The notes: generated by a model from the letters alone, not told the origin. DNA of 64,000 nt from JACKCR01 sp041390305 (GCA_041390305.1 JAWKQE010000002.1:248001-312000), one strand, 5' to 3'; shown: positions 20,392-30,377, counted from the stretch's first letter. Translations and numbers: made by a program.

Positions 20392-21111
20392 ATGACACGC
20401 CACGCAGCACTCAGGGCCACCACGATCGCCGCCGCTCTCTGTGCGACGGCAGCATGGAGCACGCCGAGCGACGCCGAGTCGAACTTCCTCGGCGGGATCC
20501 ACTTCACGACCGGTCTTCCGCAGGGTGCGCTCGAGGATCAGCTCGACCGTGACGCCTACGGAATCGACGGTCAGATCTTCTTCGCGCCTTCCTCGAGCCC
20601 GTTCTCGATCGGGCTCGACGTGAGTTGGGCGAACTACGGGACGGAGAGCCGCAAGGAGCCGTTCTCGACCACCATTCCCGACGTCACCGTCGACGTCGAG
20701 ACCATGAACAACTTCGTACAGACGCTGATGGTGTTCCGCGGTCAGTACCCGAGCGGTCCGATCCAGCCCTACGCCGACGCGGTCGTCGGATTCAACTATC
20801 TCTACACCGAGACGACGATCAACGACGACGGTTGGGACTTCGATAGCGTTGCCAGCACGACCAACCAGGACGACATCGCCTTCGCGTACGGCTTTGGTGG
20901 TGGAGTGATGGTGCCGGTCTGGAACGGAACGGGAACGGAGTCGGTGCAGTCGGTGCTGATCGATGCCGGAGCCCGCTACGTCCGCGGCGGAGAAGCGGAG
21001 TACCTCAAGGACGGGTCGATCCGGCGCACGAACGGACGCGTCAAGTTCGACACGACCGAGTCGAGGACGGACATGGTGCGGATGCAGATCGGTGTGGTCT
21101 GCCGGTTCTAG
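20392..21111 (+). CDS. Small outer-membrane beta-barrel protein
   Basis: 239 aa with a clear signal peptide (MTRHAALRATTIAAALCATAAWSTPSDA). The mature part is made of alternating amphipathic strands (SIGLDVSWANYG, QPYADAVVGFNYLYT, AYGFGGGVMVPVW, VLIDAGARYVRGGEAEYL) and ends in the aromatic C-terminal residue expected for barrel assembly (IGVVCRF). The size and pattern suit an eight-strand OmpA/OmpX-type barrel. The function is not evident. It precedes the lipoprotein gene by 144 bp on the same strand and may be co-transcribed with it. Confidence 0.75.
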   Translation: MTRHAALRATTIAAALCATAAWSTPSDAESNFLGGIHFTTGLPQGALEDQLDRDAYGIDGQIFFAPSSSPFSIGLDVSWANYGTESRKEPFSTTIPDVTVDVETMNNFVQTLMVFRGQYPSGPIQPYADAVVGFNYLYTETTINDDGWDFDSVASTTNQDDIAFAYGFGGGVMVPVWNGTGTESVQSVLIDAGARYVRGGEAEYLKDGSIRRTNGRVKFDTTESRTDMVRMQIGVVCRF

Positions 21112-21255
21112 ACGACGAGCGCAGACTACGCAGGACTGACTACGCGGCACTGACAGGTTGGCAACGACTTCACGTCGAGACCATCGGTCACCGAGCACGA
21201 ACCCAAGGTATCGAACGTTGCACTGCGACGACGAGAACGGATCAGGAGAACCAAG

Positions 21256-21639
21256 ATGAAGACCAACTCGAACTTCGGATGGCGGGTTCACCCCTTCGCG
21301 CCGGCTCTCGGTGCGCTGATCTTCCTGGGAGGCTGTGCGTCCGCCAAGTACATCCCGACTGGCGAGGAGTATCCGGCCCGTGGAGACGACTGCTCGATCG
21401 AAGTCTACAGCTCGAGAGTTCCGGACCGGGCCTACGAGGAGCTCGGGATCGTCGAGGGGGAAGGATCGATGGGAAAGGACTCGCTCGAGCACGTGCTCCC
21501 GAAGATGAAGGTCGCGGCGTGTCAGGCCGGTGGGGATGCGATCATCCTCACGTCGAACCACAAGTCCGTCGACGTCTTCAGCGACGGGAGCGACGATCAG
21601 CTCAACGTCACGGCGACGGTGATCCGGTGGCGGGACTGA
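21256..21639 (+). CDS. Small lipoprotein, RcsF/DUF4156-like
   Basis: 127 aa. The signal ends in a lipobox (LIFLGGC, Cys near residue 28), so it is lipid-anchored. The mature part has the pattern YEELGIVEGEG...ACQAGGDAIIL, which is common in small lipoproteins with the RcsF/YbjQ-like fold. AGGAG lies 7 bp before the ATG. It may share a transcript with the barrel gene upstream, and a strong GC-rich hairpin follows immediately. The role is unknown. Confidence 0.7.
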   Translation: MKTNSNFGWRVHPFAPALGALIFLGGCASAKYIPTGEEYPARGDDCSIEVYSSRVPDRAYEELGIVEGEGSMGKDSLEHVLPKMKVAACQAGGDAIILTSNHKSVDVFSDGSDDQLNVTATVIRWRD

Positions 21640-21649
21640 AGTCCCGCCA
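21628..21649. terminator. GC-rich hairpin between convergent lipoprotein and GH57 genes
   Basis: Perfect inverted repeat with 10-bp arms TGGCGGGACT and AGTCCCGCCA around GA. It overlaps the lipoprotein stop codon and lies 28 bp from the end of the convergent GH57 gene. No T-tract follows on either strand, so it may act as a bidirectional structural barrier rather than a textbook intrinsic terminator. Confidence 0.5.
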
Positions 21650-21676
21650 TTCGGCGCAACGCCGCCTTGCCTTCGA

Positions 21677-24600
21677 TCAGCGAATCCGCAAGACCCTCTG
21701 CGAGACGCTCGAGTCCCCGACGGTCAGCCGCAAGAAGAGCACGCCCACGGTGTCGAGACTCGGAGTCCAGTCCAAGGTCGCGGTCGCCCGTGTCGGTGAC
21801 CAGTCCTTGCTCGCAAGTCGACGTCCACTCGTATCGAAGAGTTCCGTCCGGACGGGGCGGGTGTCATCGAGGCGGAGCTGGATCGCAAGCGACTCGCGGA
21901 ACGGGTTGGGACCGATGGATGCAGTGAACCCGTGGCCGGCGAGTGTCTTCACCCCAGGGACCGTCCCCTCGCCATTGCCACCCGCGCCACCGGCCTCCCC
22001 GCCTTCGCCGATCCCCGAGGTCGCGAGATCGACCCGTGCGTACTCACCCGCTCCGAGCAGTTCACCATCGCCGTTCCCGAGCGGAGCCTGCGCGAGCAGC
22101 GCCCCACCATCCGCCGATCCGTACGCGCCGACGGCGATGTAGAGCGCAGTCGCCATCCCGGACGGATCGAGTGCACCAAGTGGTGCCGTTCCTTCCACGA
22201 CCGAGCCGCTCGCTACCTCGAACCCGCCCCCCGAGACGACCGTCTCCGCTGCGTCGAACCACCCGGTCCACCCGTTCGATCCTTCGCGCGCAAGGAACGC
22301 CGCCCACTCGGACACCTGGCCGGACTTCGCCCAGGGCGCGGGAACGGCCTGGTCTGGTTCGAGACATGCGAAGAGGAAGCGGTCCGCGGTGGCGAGTGCG
22401 CTCGACGCAGTCGATGCGACGTAGAGCACGCCGTCGCGTACCTCTCCCCAGAGCGAGAGGTCATCCGTCTCCGCGAGAAGCGGCACGCCGGCGTCGAGCG
22501 TTCCGTCCATCACGAACGGCGGATCGGATGCGCCGCTGACGGGCACAGTCCAGTCCTGTCCGTTGTTGTTGTCCCAGACGGAACCGTCGCCGTTCCGGAA
22601 GACGAACTCGACGCTCGTCGCACTCTCGGGAATCGCGACCCCGAACGTCCAAAGGGAGAGCTGCGCGTCCCACGTCATCGCTGCATCAGTGACGCCGGTC
22701 CATCCGCTGAATCCGTAGTGGATCCAGATGGGGGACTCGCCTTCGAGTACGCGTCCGACCGGATCGTAGAAGACGGTGAGGTCACCGCCGGCCTCCGGCT
22801 CGAGTGGTTCCCAGCTCACGCCTTCTCCGCCGCTCGACCCTCCGCTGCCCGTCCCGACGTAGACGTGCTGGATCGGCGAGCGCTTGACGTTGCCGTGCCC
22901 GTCCTCGGCTTCGACGTAGTAGTCGAGGAGGACGTCGGAGTAGCCGTCGAGCTGGATCCAGTACTGGTCGGCGATGTGATCGGGGAGGACGAAGAAGTCG
23001 ATTTCGGAGAGTTCCCAGGGCTCGCCGATCGGGAAGTCGCGGAAGTTCATCGGTAGTGTGGACCAGGACTCGACGTCCGGCCCGCCCGCGTAGACTTCGT
23101 TGTCCGTGGTGGCGGGGTCGTTCCGCCCGTCCAGGTCCGCGCGCACCTTGATCTCGACACGCGAGAGTCCCGAGACGTCGTGGACGAACGTCCAGACGTG
23201 GAAGGTCGAGTCCATCGGCGCGCCGTCTCCACCGGGATAGCCCCAGAGACTGCCGCCACCGTGTCCGCCCGGATTCCAGGGGAGACGTTGAGGGAGCCAG
23301 ATCGTCGGCGCGACGTCGTCGAACCCCTTCTCCGCGATCGGATCGGCGAGAGCGACGGCCTGGTTGCAGGCTAGCGTTGCCTTCACTTCCATGTCGAGTG
23401 ACACACCGTAGTACATGTAGCCGCTCTCGTACCCGGCGAGAAGGAAGTGCCAGGCGCGCTCGGCGTCGTTCGTCCCCACCTGGAGTGGGAAGGCGACGTG
23501 ATCGGCCCGTACCGTGCCGACGATCGACGCGGCCGTCTCGACGCGGTTCTGCGCGGCGGTGAGGACGGCCCAGTTGCGTTCGTCCTCGGCCCAGCCGCCT
23601 GGGATGTCGAACGATCCGTCGGGCGCAACGAGCGGCCAGTTCCAGTTGATGTACTGCGGGCTGCCGAAGTCCCCGTCCGCGTTGACCCAGCCGCCGTCCT
23701 CCACATGGACGACATCGTTCACGGGAACGGGGTGATGCTCGAGGTAGGTTGCGATCGTCGACGGCGTGTAGCCCGCGGTCGCGGCCTGGTGCGAGAACTG
23801 CGTCACGTTCTCGTGGTAGTAGCTGTACCCACCGCTCCACGCGTTGTCGCCGTCGTGTGCGAAGACGACGAGCATCGGCCGTGACGGATCGTTCGCGGGC
23901 GCGATCGCGTCGATGTCGCCCTTGCCGTAGAGGCCGTAACCTTCGTCCCAACCCATCGCATTCGCCGCGGGGACCACCTCGAGTCGGTCGACCGCGCCCG
24001 TCTCCGGATCGACGTGCTCGGCCCAGTGCGGAGTGAAGCCGTACGGGTAGGGAACCTTCAGCGTCACGCCACGGGAGATGAAGTGGTTCGTGTACGTTCC
24101 CTGCGCGGGGTTGGTCTGGTCCGCAGGGTTGGGAGGATCGCAGTTGTCGAGGTGCGCGGCGTACGGATAGTCCTCGCACGCGCGCGCGATGTGGAGGTCC
24201 GGCACGATCGACCAGTCGACTCCGGCGTCCACGAGTGCGGGAATGAGTCGTTCGCTGAAGCACATCTCGGCGGGGAAGAAGCCGCGGGAGTAGTTCGGGT
24301 CTCCCCAGGCGTCGTCGTAGATCGCCTTCGCGCAGGCCAGCTCCATCCGGAATGCGTTGTCGTCCATGAGCGGCCCGATCGCGTGGTGGAACCCGACCAG
24401 CACCGGCTCGAGGCGCGGCTTCCCGGCACTGTTCGTCCAGGAGCGAGCGGTCCGGTAGGGCGCGTACCAATCGGCAGCGTAGCGGCCCCCGTTCCAGCCG
24501 TTGTCGCCGAGGCTCAAGAGGTTCTCGATCAACGCTCCCGCGAACGAAACCTGCGCGCCCGCCTCCGGCAGATCCAGGATCGAACCGACGGCGTCGCGCG

Positions 24601-24949
24601 GCGCACTCTGGTACGCGGCGACCCGGTCGTCCGAGTTGAAGATCGTGAAGACGTCGTTCTGGCTGTGGCCGAGCGTGATCGTCTCGTAGGCCGTCTCGTA
24701 GCGACCGGGGCTCCAGGTGCTCGCGTCCGGCCAGTAGATCGGCTGGTGCATGTGCCAGAGGTAGGTCGTGTGGACGGAGCTGCTGGCGAACGCCGTCGGG
24801 ACGGTCAGGGCGGAGAGGAGCCGCGAGGGGATGTGGGAGAACGAGGGCACTAGGAACCGGGGTACTAGGGAGAACGAGGAGATGAGGGAGAGGAGTACCA
24901 GTGCCCGGGTGGAGCGAGCGATGCGGTCGAGCAGCCGGTGTCGTTTCAT
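21677..24949 (-). CDS. Secreted GH57-family glycoside hydrolase with CBM25-like domain and FlgD-like tag
   Basis: 1090 aa from the ATG at 24949, which opens a basic-hydrophobic export signal (KRHRLLDRIARSTRALVLLSL); the frame is open further upstream but not protein-like. The GH57 barrel starts at HMHQP (66-70, conserved region 1), continues through GFFPAEMCFSERLIPALVDAGVDW (the nucleophile Glu region) and reaches VVFAHDGDNAWSGG (the acid Asp region). C-terminal to this is a beta-sandwich with YDPVGRVLEGESPIWIHYGF...FVFRNGDGSVWDNN, typical of starch-binding CBM25/CBM53. The end is a FlgD-like tag (IGPNPFRESLAIQL, LFDTSGRRLA). It probably cleaves alpha-glucans outside the cell. It is not adjacent to the 37-58 kb starch locus but fits it functionally. 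Confidence 0.85.
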   Translation of the reverse strand: MKRHRLLDRIARSTRALVLLSLISSFSLVPRFLVPSFSHIPSRLLSALTVPTAFASSSVHTTYLWHMHQPIYWPDASTWSPGRYETAYETITLGHSQNDVFTIFNSDDRVAAYQSAPRDAVGSILDLPEAGAQVSFAGALIENLLSLGDNGWNGGRYAADWYAPYRTARSWTNSAGKPRLEPVLVGFHHAIGPLMDDNAFRMELACAKAIYDDAWGDPNYSRGFFPAEMCFSERLIPALVDAGVDWSIVPDLHIARACEDYPYAAHLDNCDPPNPADQTNPAQGTYTNHFISRGVTLKVPYPYGFTPHWAEHVDPETGAVDRLEVVPAANAMGWDEGYGLYGKGDIDAIAPANDPSRPMLVVFAHDGDNAWSGGYSYYHENVTQFSHQAATAGYTPSTIATYLEHHPVPVNDVVHVEDGGWVNADGDFGSPQYINWNWPLVAPDGSFDIPGGWAEDERNWAVLTAAQNRVETAASIVGTVRADHVAFPLQVGTNDAERAWHFLLAGYESGYMYYGVSLDMEVKATLACNQAVALADPIAEKGFDDVAPTIWLPQRLPWNPGGHGGGSLWGYPGGDGAPMDSTFHVWTFVHDVSGLSRVEIKVRADLDGRNDPATTDNEVYAGGPDVESWSTLPMNFRDFPIGEPWELSEIDFFVLPDHIADQYWIQLDGYSDVLLDYYVEAEDGHGNVKRSPIQHVYVGTGSGGSSGGEGVSWEPLEPEAGGDLTVFYDPVGRVLEGESPIWIHYGFSGWTGVTDAAMTWDAQLSLWTFGVAIPESATSVEFVFRNGDGSVWDNNNGQDWTVPVSGASDPPFVMDGTLDAGVPLLAETDDLSLWGEVRDGVLYVASTASSALATADRFLFACLEPDQAVPAPWAKSGQVSEWAAFLAREGSNGWTGWFDAAETVVSGGGFEVASGSVVEGTAPLGALDPSGMATALYIAVGAYGSADGGALLAQAPLGNGDGELLGAGEYARVDLATSGIGEGGEAGGAGGNGEGTVPGVKTLAGHGFTASIGPNPFRESLAIQLRLDDTRPVRTELFDTSGRRLASKDWSPTRATATLDWTPSLDTVGVLFLRLTVGDSSVSQRVLRIR

Positions 24950-25141
24950 CCAACGAGTGTGCGACGAGCCCTTGCGATCAAGCAAGCGGTCCGCACTTGC
25001 CGAAGGACCCCGTTGGGTGCCTCCGCCGAACGTCGCAGCCGGATGCCGTGGCCGCGTTGGATGCCTCCGCCAGTGGATCGGGTCCTCGTTTGCTGTCATG
25101 CTTCCCAGGTTCAGAATCGCGTCAACAACCTGGAGGTAACT

Positions 25142-26196
25142 CTGACCCAGCCGCCCACACGAGCTCCCCTCGCAGACATTCCCAAGTACGGCAGTTGGGC
25201 CTTCCTCGGCTTCGGAGCACTGGCCACCGTGTGTGGCGTATTCCTCACGTTCCAGGACCCGCGGGCCTCGTCTTGATCGCATTTGGGCTCGTGTTCGTCG
25301 GAGCCGGATACCTCATCCGGCACCTGTTCGGGACGCCCGCCGGGAAGAAGGCGGTCGTTGCCGAGTCACACAGTCGGACTGTCTCACGCCTCGACGGTGC
25401 CGGGACTCGATCTCGCGCCACGTTACTCCACGTCGATGCGGACGCGACCGACGACGAGGTTGCCGCCGCTCGGGACGCGTGGGCCTCCGCGCAGCTGCGT
25501 CAGCGGCCCGATTGGGTGAGTGGCAGAGTGGAGGAGAAGGGGAGACGGTCACGCGGTATCGTCCGGGCCGCGGCCGTCCTCTGGGTTGCCCTCGCGATCG
25601 TCTTGGGACTGCTCGGAGCCACAGTCGACCAGTTCTTCCTGTTTGCGGCGGCTTTGGTTGGAGTTGCCGCCGTAGCGCTCGTGTTCGCCGCCATCCGTCA
25701 GGCTCTCCGCGAGCGGGCGTTCGGAGCTAGTATCTTCGTCATGGAACGGACCCCGGCTCACTTGGGCGAGACCTTGAGGGGACGCGTGATCACGGGGGTA
25801 GGGGTGAAGCAGCGCGCGGACGTCGACTTCGACGTCCGGCTCCGCTGCGTCGACCGGTGGGAGGAGACGAGGCACGCGGGTAGCGATGACCGAACCAGTC
25901 GGCCGCGGCGCGACGTCCTTTGGGAAGCACAGCGGAGAGCACGAGGGGGGCCCGACCCGTCCGAACCCCGACTCGTCGTCGAGGTCGGGTTCGACCTCCC
26001 GATGGACGTGCCCGCCACCACGCTCGGTGGGTCCAACGAGGGCGTCGTCTGGGAGCTGGAGGTGTCGGCTTCCTTGCCCGGCCTCGACTACGTCGCGGAG
26101 TTCGACTTCCCCGTGGTGGCACCTCCGGAGTCGTGGCGTTCGCGTCTTCCGGCACCGTCGGAGCGGCGGGTAGCGGGCGGGGTCCCCCTTGAGTGA
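25142..26196 (+). CDS. Membrane protein, DUF3592-like, one internal frameshift
   Basis: Two frames join into one plausible protein. The first gives IPKYGSWAFLGFGALATVCGVFLTFQDP and stops at about 25276. The -1 frame continues at GLVLIAFGLVFVGAGYLIRHLFG, so the paired N-terminal membrane helices are split by a lost base near 25262 (GACCC). Then come a hydrophilic stretch, two more helices (AAAVLWVALAIVLGLLGA and FFLFAAALVGVAAVALVFAA), and a C-terminal beta-rich domain (ERTPAHLGETLRGRV, VVWELEVSASLPGLDYVAEFDFPV). The layout resembles DUF3592-type membrane proteins. The start is uncertain: TGGAGGT precedes a CTG at 25142 and there is no ATG in frame nearby. The function is unknown. Confidence 0.55.
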
Positions 26197-26382
26197 GACG
26201 GGGCGGGATGTCGGAATGCGGAGGTCGGACTCGGGCAGGGGCTGGACGGAGCACCCCGGGGCGGAGCCTTACTCCGGGAGCGCGCTCGGTGCAGGAGGAT
26301 GTGGGAAACAGGAGACAAGAAGGAGCCGGACTAAGGATTGGTGGACGAGCGGCAGGATTCAGGGGGCCTGGATCCGGTACGC

Positions 26383-26795
26383 TCAGGGGGTATCCAAGGC
26401 AAAGGCGCAGTTTGTCCTTCCTACGCTCCCGAGGTTCTGGATGCGGCCATCCGGTTGTTCGGACCGGGCGCCTCTCCGGTCCAGGACATGGAGCCGGAGC
26501 AAATCGCGGTGTCGAACGACTCCCAGACCGCTTGGGTCACAGCCGGAACTCCACGTATCCGAGAAGGCGGTCGACAGGGTCGGGCCGTTGGCGGTATGGC
26601 GCTGCCGCGACGCGAAGATCCGTTCCGCCATCTCGCCAAAGTGATCGGCCGCGGCGATCGCGAGGTCCTCCTTCCCTTGAAGTGGTGGAAGAAGCTGCCT
26701 TTCGTCAGGTTCGCTTCGTGGCAGATGTCTTCGATCCGGGTCGAGGAGTACCCGCGCGCACGCAGCACATGCAGCGACGCGTCCAGCAGCTTCAT
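26383..26795 (-). pseudogene. Decayed TetR-family transcriptional regulator
   Basis: The N-terminal DNA-binding part is intact from the ATG at 26795: KLLDASLHVLRARGYSSTRIEDICHEANLTKGSFFHHFKG is a canonical TetR helix-turn-helix. After that the frame breaks. KEDLAIAAADHFGEMAERIFA is in the -1 frame (a lost A near 26665), and AAAPYRQRPDPVDRLLGYVEFR is in the next (a lost base near 26612) and ends in a stop. A segment resembling the later TetR helices (VWESFDTAIC) appears back in the first frame, so material between may also be missing. Two shifts plus the short remainder make a pseudogene more likely here than in the other broken genes. A palindrome 51 bp upstream looks like its operator. Confidence 0.7.
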
Positions 26796-26845
26796 GCGGG
26801 GACGGATGTGCTCCAGGAGGTGTGTCGTTCGCGTTTACGAAACTC

Positions 26846-26871
26846 TACCATACCCACTAGTTGGTATGGTA
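26846..26871. promoter_or_regulatory. 26-bp palindromic operator, TetR-type
   Basis: Arms TACCATACC (26846-26854) and GGTATGGTA (26863-26871) are perfect inverted repeats. The 8-bp centre CACTAGTT is itself palindromic except at its outer pair. The site lies between the decayed TetR gene (start 26795, minus strand) and the sigma-factor gene (start 26940, plus strand), in an AT-rich patch. This is the place for an autorepressor that also controls the divergent unit. Length and symmetry fit operators of TetR repressors that sense electrophiles or drugs. Binding is inferred. Confidence 0.7.
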
Positions 26872-26939
26872 TCAAGTTACTCCATGAGTGGGATTTCGGT
26901 GGGACTGAATCGGACTTGTCCGGTGATACGCTTGGATTC

Positions 26940-27515
26940 ATGAACCCCGAACCCGGCGACATCACCGAAATGCTGGCCCGCTCCCGCCAGGGTGACCCCG
27001 CGGCGCTCGACCAGGTCTTTGCCCGAGTGCATGCGGAAGTCCACCGGATTGCCCACCTTCAGCTGCTTCGTGTGAAGGGAGGGAACACTCTGACCACGAC
27101 CGCGGTCGTGAACGAGGCGTATCTCAAGCTCGCGCGTGCTCCGGAACTCGCCGTGGAGGACAGGGAGCACTTCTTCGCGATCGCCGCACTCGCAATGCGC
27201 CAGATACTCCTCAACCACGCTCGTTCTCGACGCGCGCAGAAACGTGGAGGCGGCGTCTCTCCGGTCTGGCGCACCGAGGACGGTACGGTCGAGTCGAAGA
27301 TCGACCAGGTGATCGAGCTGGATGCTGCCCTGGAGCGACTCCGGGAGAAAGACGAACGGATGGCCCGGATCGTCGACCTCCGTTACTTCGCGGGCCTGAC
27401 CGTCGAGGAGACGGCCACGCTGTTGGGACTCGCGGATCGTACGGTGAGGCGAGATTGGCGGGTGGCTCGCGCCTTCCTCTACCGTGAGCTGATGTCAGCT
27501 ACTAGCCCCGAATGA
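26940..27515 (+). CDS. ECF RNA polymerase sigma factor, TIGR02999-like
   Basis: 191 aa from the ATG at 26940 (MNPEPGDITEML). It shares the block order of the sigma factor at 10829-11425: VNEAYLKLARA, EHFFAIAALAMRQILLNHARSRR, then VDLRYFAGLTVEETATLLGLADRTVRRDWRVARAFLY as region 4. It overlaps the following kinase start by 4 bp (ATGA), so the pair is translationally coupled. The palindrome 69-94 bp upstream may regulate it. The open frame extends far upstream, but that part overlaps the antisense TetR remnant and is not protein-like. Confidence 0.92.
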   Translation: MNPEPGDITEMLARSRQGDPAALDQVFARVHAEVHRIAHLQLLRVKGGNTLTTTAVVNEAYLKLARAPELAVEDREHFFAIAALAMRQILLNHARSRRAQKRGGGVSPVWRTEDGTVESKIDQVIELDAALERLREKDERMARIVDLRYFAGLTVEETATLLGLADRTVRRDWRVARAFLYRELMSATSPE

Positions 27516-29850
27516 GCGACGACTCGCACTGGACCCGCGTGCGGGAGATCCTGGGAAACGCATTGGATCTGCCGCCCGAAGTACGTGAGGACTTCGTTCA
27601 CTCGGAGTGTGGCGGAGACCCTCGGCTCTTGGCGGAGGTTCGGTCGCTCCTCGAAGCAGACGCCGATCAACCGGAAGCGTTCCTCACCGTGCCGGCGCCC
27701 GTACTCGCGGGGGCGCTAGATCCGAAGGGCCCGAGTCCCGGCGTCGAGGCGGATCGGACGTGGCTCGGCGAGAAGGTGGGGGCTTACACGATCCAACGGA
27801 TCCTAGGGGAGGGAGGGATGGGCGTCGTCTTCGAGGCCCTCCAGGAGAGCCCACGAAGGCTCGTTGCCCTCAAGCTGGTTCGGCGCGGCCATGCGTGTGA
27901 TGACGGTGCCGTTCGCCTGTTCCAAAGAGAGGTCGAAGCGCTGGCCCGGCTCCACCACCCGTCGATCGCGGCCATCTACGAGTCGGGCAGCACCGACGAC
28001 GGCCGGCACTTCTTCGCGATGGAGAAGGTGGGTGGAGTGCCCCTCGACGAGTACCTCGCGGGCCAGTCCTCCCCGCGTTCGAAAGGAGAGCGTCGACGCC
28101 GGCTCTCCCTGTTCCTCGGGATCGCCGAGGCAATGGCCTACGCCCACAGACGTGGAGTGATCCACCGGGATCTCAAACCATCGAACATCCACGTGACCGA
28201 GGACGGACCGAGGATCCTCGATTTCGGTCTCGCCCGCATCGTGGACGGAGATGTCGCCCTCCAAACCGTCGGACTACAGACCGGTGCACTCTACGGGACC
28301 TTGCCGTACATGAGTCCCGAGCAGCTGCGGGGCAACGTCGCCGAGATCGACGTTCGCAGCGACGTCTACGCACTGGGAGTGCTTCTCTACGAGATGACGA
28401 CGGGGGCACTCCCGATCGACGTGCGGGGTGACAGCCTCCCGAGCGCTCTGAGGAAGATCGAAGAGGTCGCACCGACCGCGCCCCGATCGATCGACGCCTC
28501 GCTGGAGAAGGACCTCGTCACGATCCTCCTCAAGTCGCTGGAGAAGAGTCCCGCATCGCGCTACCAAACGGTCGACGCCATGGCGGACGACGTCCGCCGG
28601 TTCATCGATGACCTCCCGATCCTCGCGCGTCCGGCGGGAGTGGGGGAGCAGTTGATGCGGTTTGCCCGGAGGCACCGCGTCTCTTTCGTCCTCGGTGTGG
28701 CGGCCGCCGCTCTGGTGGTCGCTGGCGCGATCGGGACGACGGTCGGAATGCTACGAGCGCTGAGGGCCGAGCAGAGCGCGCGGGAGGAGGCCAAGACGGC
28801 ACGAGCCGTGTCGGACTTCCTCGAGGAGATCTTCGTCGTGAACGATCCGAGTGCGCCAGGTGCGAGTGCCGTGACCGCGCGCGATCTCCTGGAGGTGGCG
28901 GCCTCTCGCATCGACACTTCGTTCGTCGGAGAGCCGACAGTCCGAGGGCGGCTACTCGGCGTTCTCGGGACGGTGTACCGGAACCTCGGACTCTATCGAG
29001 AAGCTGGACCGTTGCTCGAACAGTCACTCGCAGTGCGGGTGGACAATCCGGACGAGGATCCCCTCGAGCTCGCCCGTTCCCACCACAGCCTGGCCTCCCT
29101 CCTCCGTCGCCTCCACGAGTTCGATCGAGCGAGAGTTCACTACGAGGCCGCGCTCGACATTCGGGAAGCCAACGTCGACCCTCCGAATGCCGAGCTGGCC
29201 GCGACCTACCTCGCCCTGGCGAACCTCGCCTACGACGAGGGCAGGCCGGAAGAGGGACTGCCGCTCGCCGAGAGCGCGGTGGAAATGGCACGGTCCGCAC
29301 TCGGTGAGGGACACTATGACTTCCCCTCCTTTCTCTCGAGCCTGGGGTTCATGCTCGATGGTGTCGGTCGAAAGGAAGATGCGCTCGCCGTGCTCACCGA
29401 GACCGTCGCTCTGAGGGAGAGCGTGCTGGGGCCCGACCATCCAAACGTCGGGTTCGATCTCTACGTGGAGGCATCCGTGCTCGAGGATCTGGGACGCTAC
29501 GACGAAGCAGTGGTGCTGGCGAGGCGCGCGGTCCAGATCACCGAGGCGGGACTCGGGCCGGATCATGTGAGTCTCGCGGACTCGATGCTGGGTCTCTCCA
29601 GCCTGGAGCTTCGTATCGGCGATGCCACGAGCGCCGAGGGCCACTCCCGGCGGGCATTGGCGATCCTCGAGGCCGCCCTCGGGCCGGACCACGTGTCGTT
29701 GGGGGAGGCGTACGATCTCCTGGCCGAGTCCTTGCTCGCTCTGGGAAGGAACTGGAGGCACGTGCGGTCTTCGAGCGCGCCGAACAACTCGTTTCCGTAG
29801 GTGGAGTCGAGTCACCGCGGCATGTTGCGCTGAGTGCCCGACTGCGTTAG
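27512..29850 (+). CDS. Membrane-anchored Ser/Thr protein kinase with periplasmic TPR domain (3' frameshift)
   Basis: Typical Pkn receptor layout. A ~85-residue N-terminal segment is followed by the kinase (GEGGMGVVFEA, Lys121, HRDLKPSN near 218-225, DFG 237-239, SPEQL), one membrane helix near 390-415 (VSFVLGVAAAALVVAGAIGT) and then TPRs of the long 42-residue kind (LGPDHVSLADSMLGLSSLELRIGD). The frame as read stops at 29800 after LALGRNWRHVRSS. One missing G near 29749 restores LGRELEARAVFERAEQL and a natural end at 29850, which is the end given here. It overlaps the sigma gene by 4 bp. It probably senses a signal outside the membrane and acts on the sigma factor; this is inferred. Confidence 0.87.
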
Positions 29851-29868
29851 GAAGACGACTAGTGCGGG

Positions 29869-30377
29869 CTACGCGGCCGCGTGGCGAGAGGGCGCGGTCT
29901 GCGAATCCACTCCTCGCGACTGGCCTTCGCGGAGCACGGCTCTGACCAGCTGCCCGTAGTCCTGCGCGCCTTGGCTCTTCGGGGCGAAGAGTTGAATCGG
30001 CTGCTTCGCCTTGGGCGCTTCGGCCAGCCGCACGTTCTCGCGAATGATGTGGGCCGGCGGCAGGTGAGGGAACGATGCATTCGTCGTATCGAACGCCATC
30101 TGACTGAGCTTCCGCCGGGACTGCACCCGGCAGAAGACGATGCGTGCGAGATGGAGATCGCTGTTCAGGTCGGCTCGGATCCTCCCACCAACCGGATGAT
30201 TCCCCGAATGCCGGCGAGAGCCAGCGGTGTCGGTTCGGAAGTGACGAAGATCTCGTGCGCGGCGGTCAGTGCCATGGTGAGGAGCGCGCCGGATCCAGGA
30301 GGACAGTCGAAGACGATCGCGTCGTACGAACTGGTCAGGGTCTCCAGGCCGCGGTGCGCTCCGCCCCGGAATGTGGG
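29869..30377 (-). pseudogene. ParA/MinD-like ATPase fragment, N-terminus missing and frameshifted
   Basis: Reading leftwards from 30377, GGAHRGLETLTSSYDAIVFDCPPGSGALLTMALTAAHEIFVTSEPTPLALAGI is the Walker-B half of a ParA-family ATPase. The frame then stops after IIRLVGGSEPT. The -1 frame continues with RIRADLNSDLHLARIVFCRVQSRRKLSQMA and ends with HIIRENVRLAEAPKAKQPIQLFAPKSQGAQDYGQLVRAVL, the usual ParA C-terminus, up to a stop at 29869. The N-terminal third with the KGGxGKT motif is absent: upstream the sequence runs directly into the end of the beta-helix gene. It is a truncated relic with no ParB partner in view. Confidence 0.72.

Noticed and set aside
20146..21561. Minus-strand 471-codon ORF, with a Cys/Trp-containing end near 20150-20290
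   Set aside because: It is antisense to the beta-barrel and lipoprotein genes. The end segment looks briefly protein-like but has no start or family.
26193..26939. Upstream extension of the second sigma-factor ORF
   Set aside because: It lies across the antisense TetR remnant and the palindrome, is not protein-like, and TIGR02999 factors start near MNPEPGDITEML.
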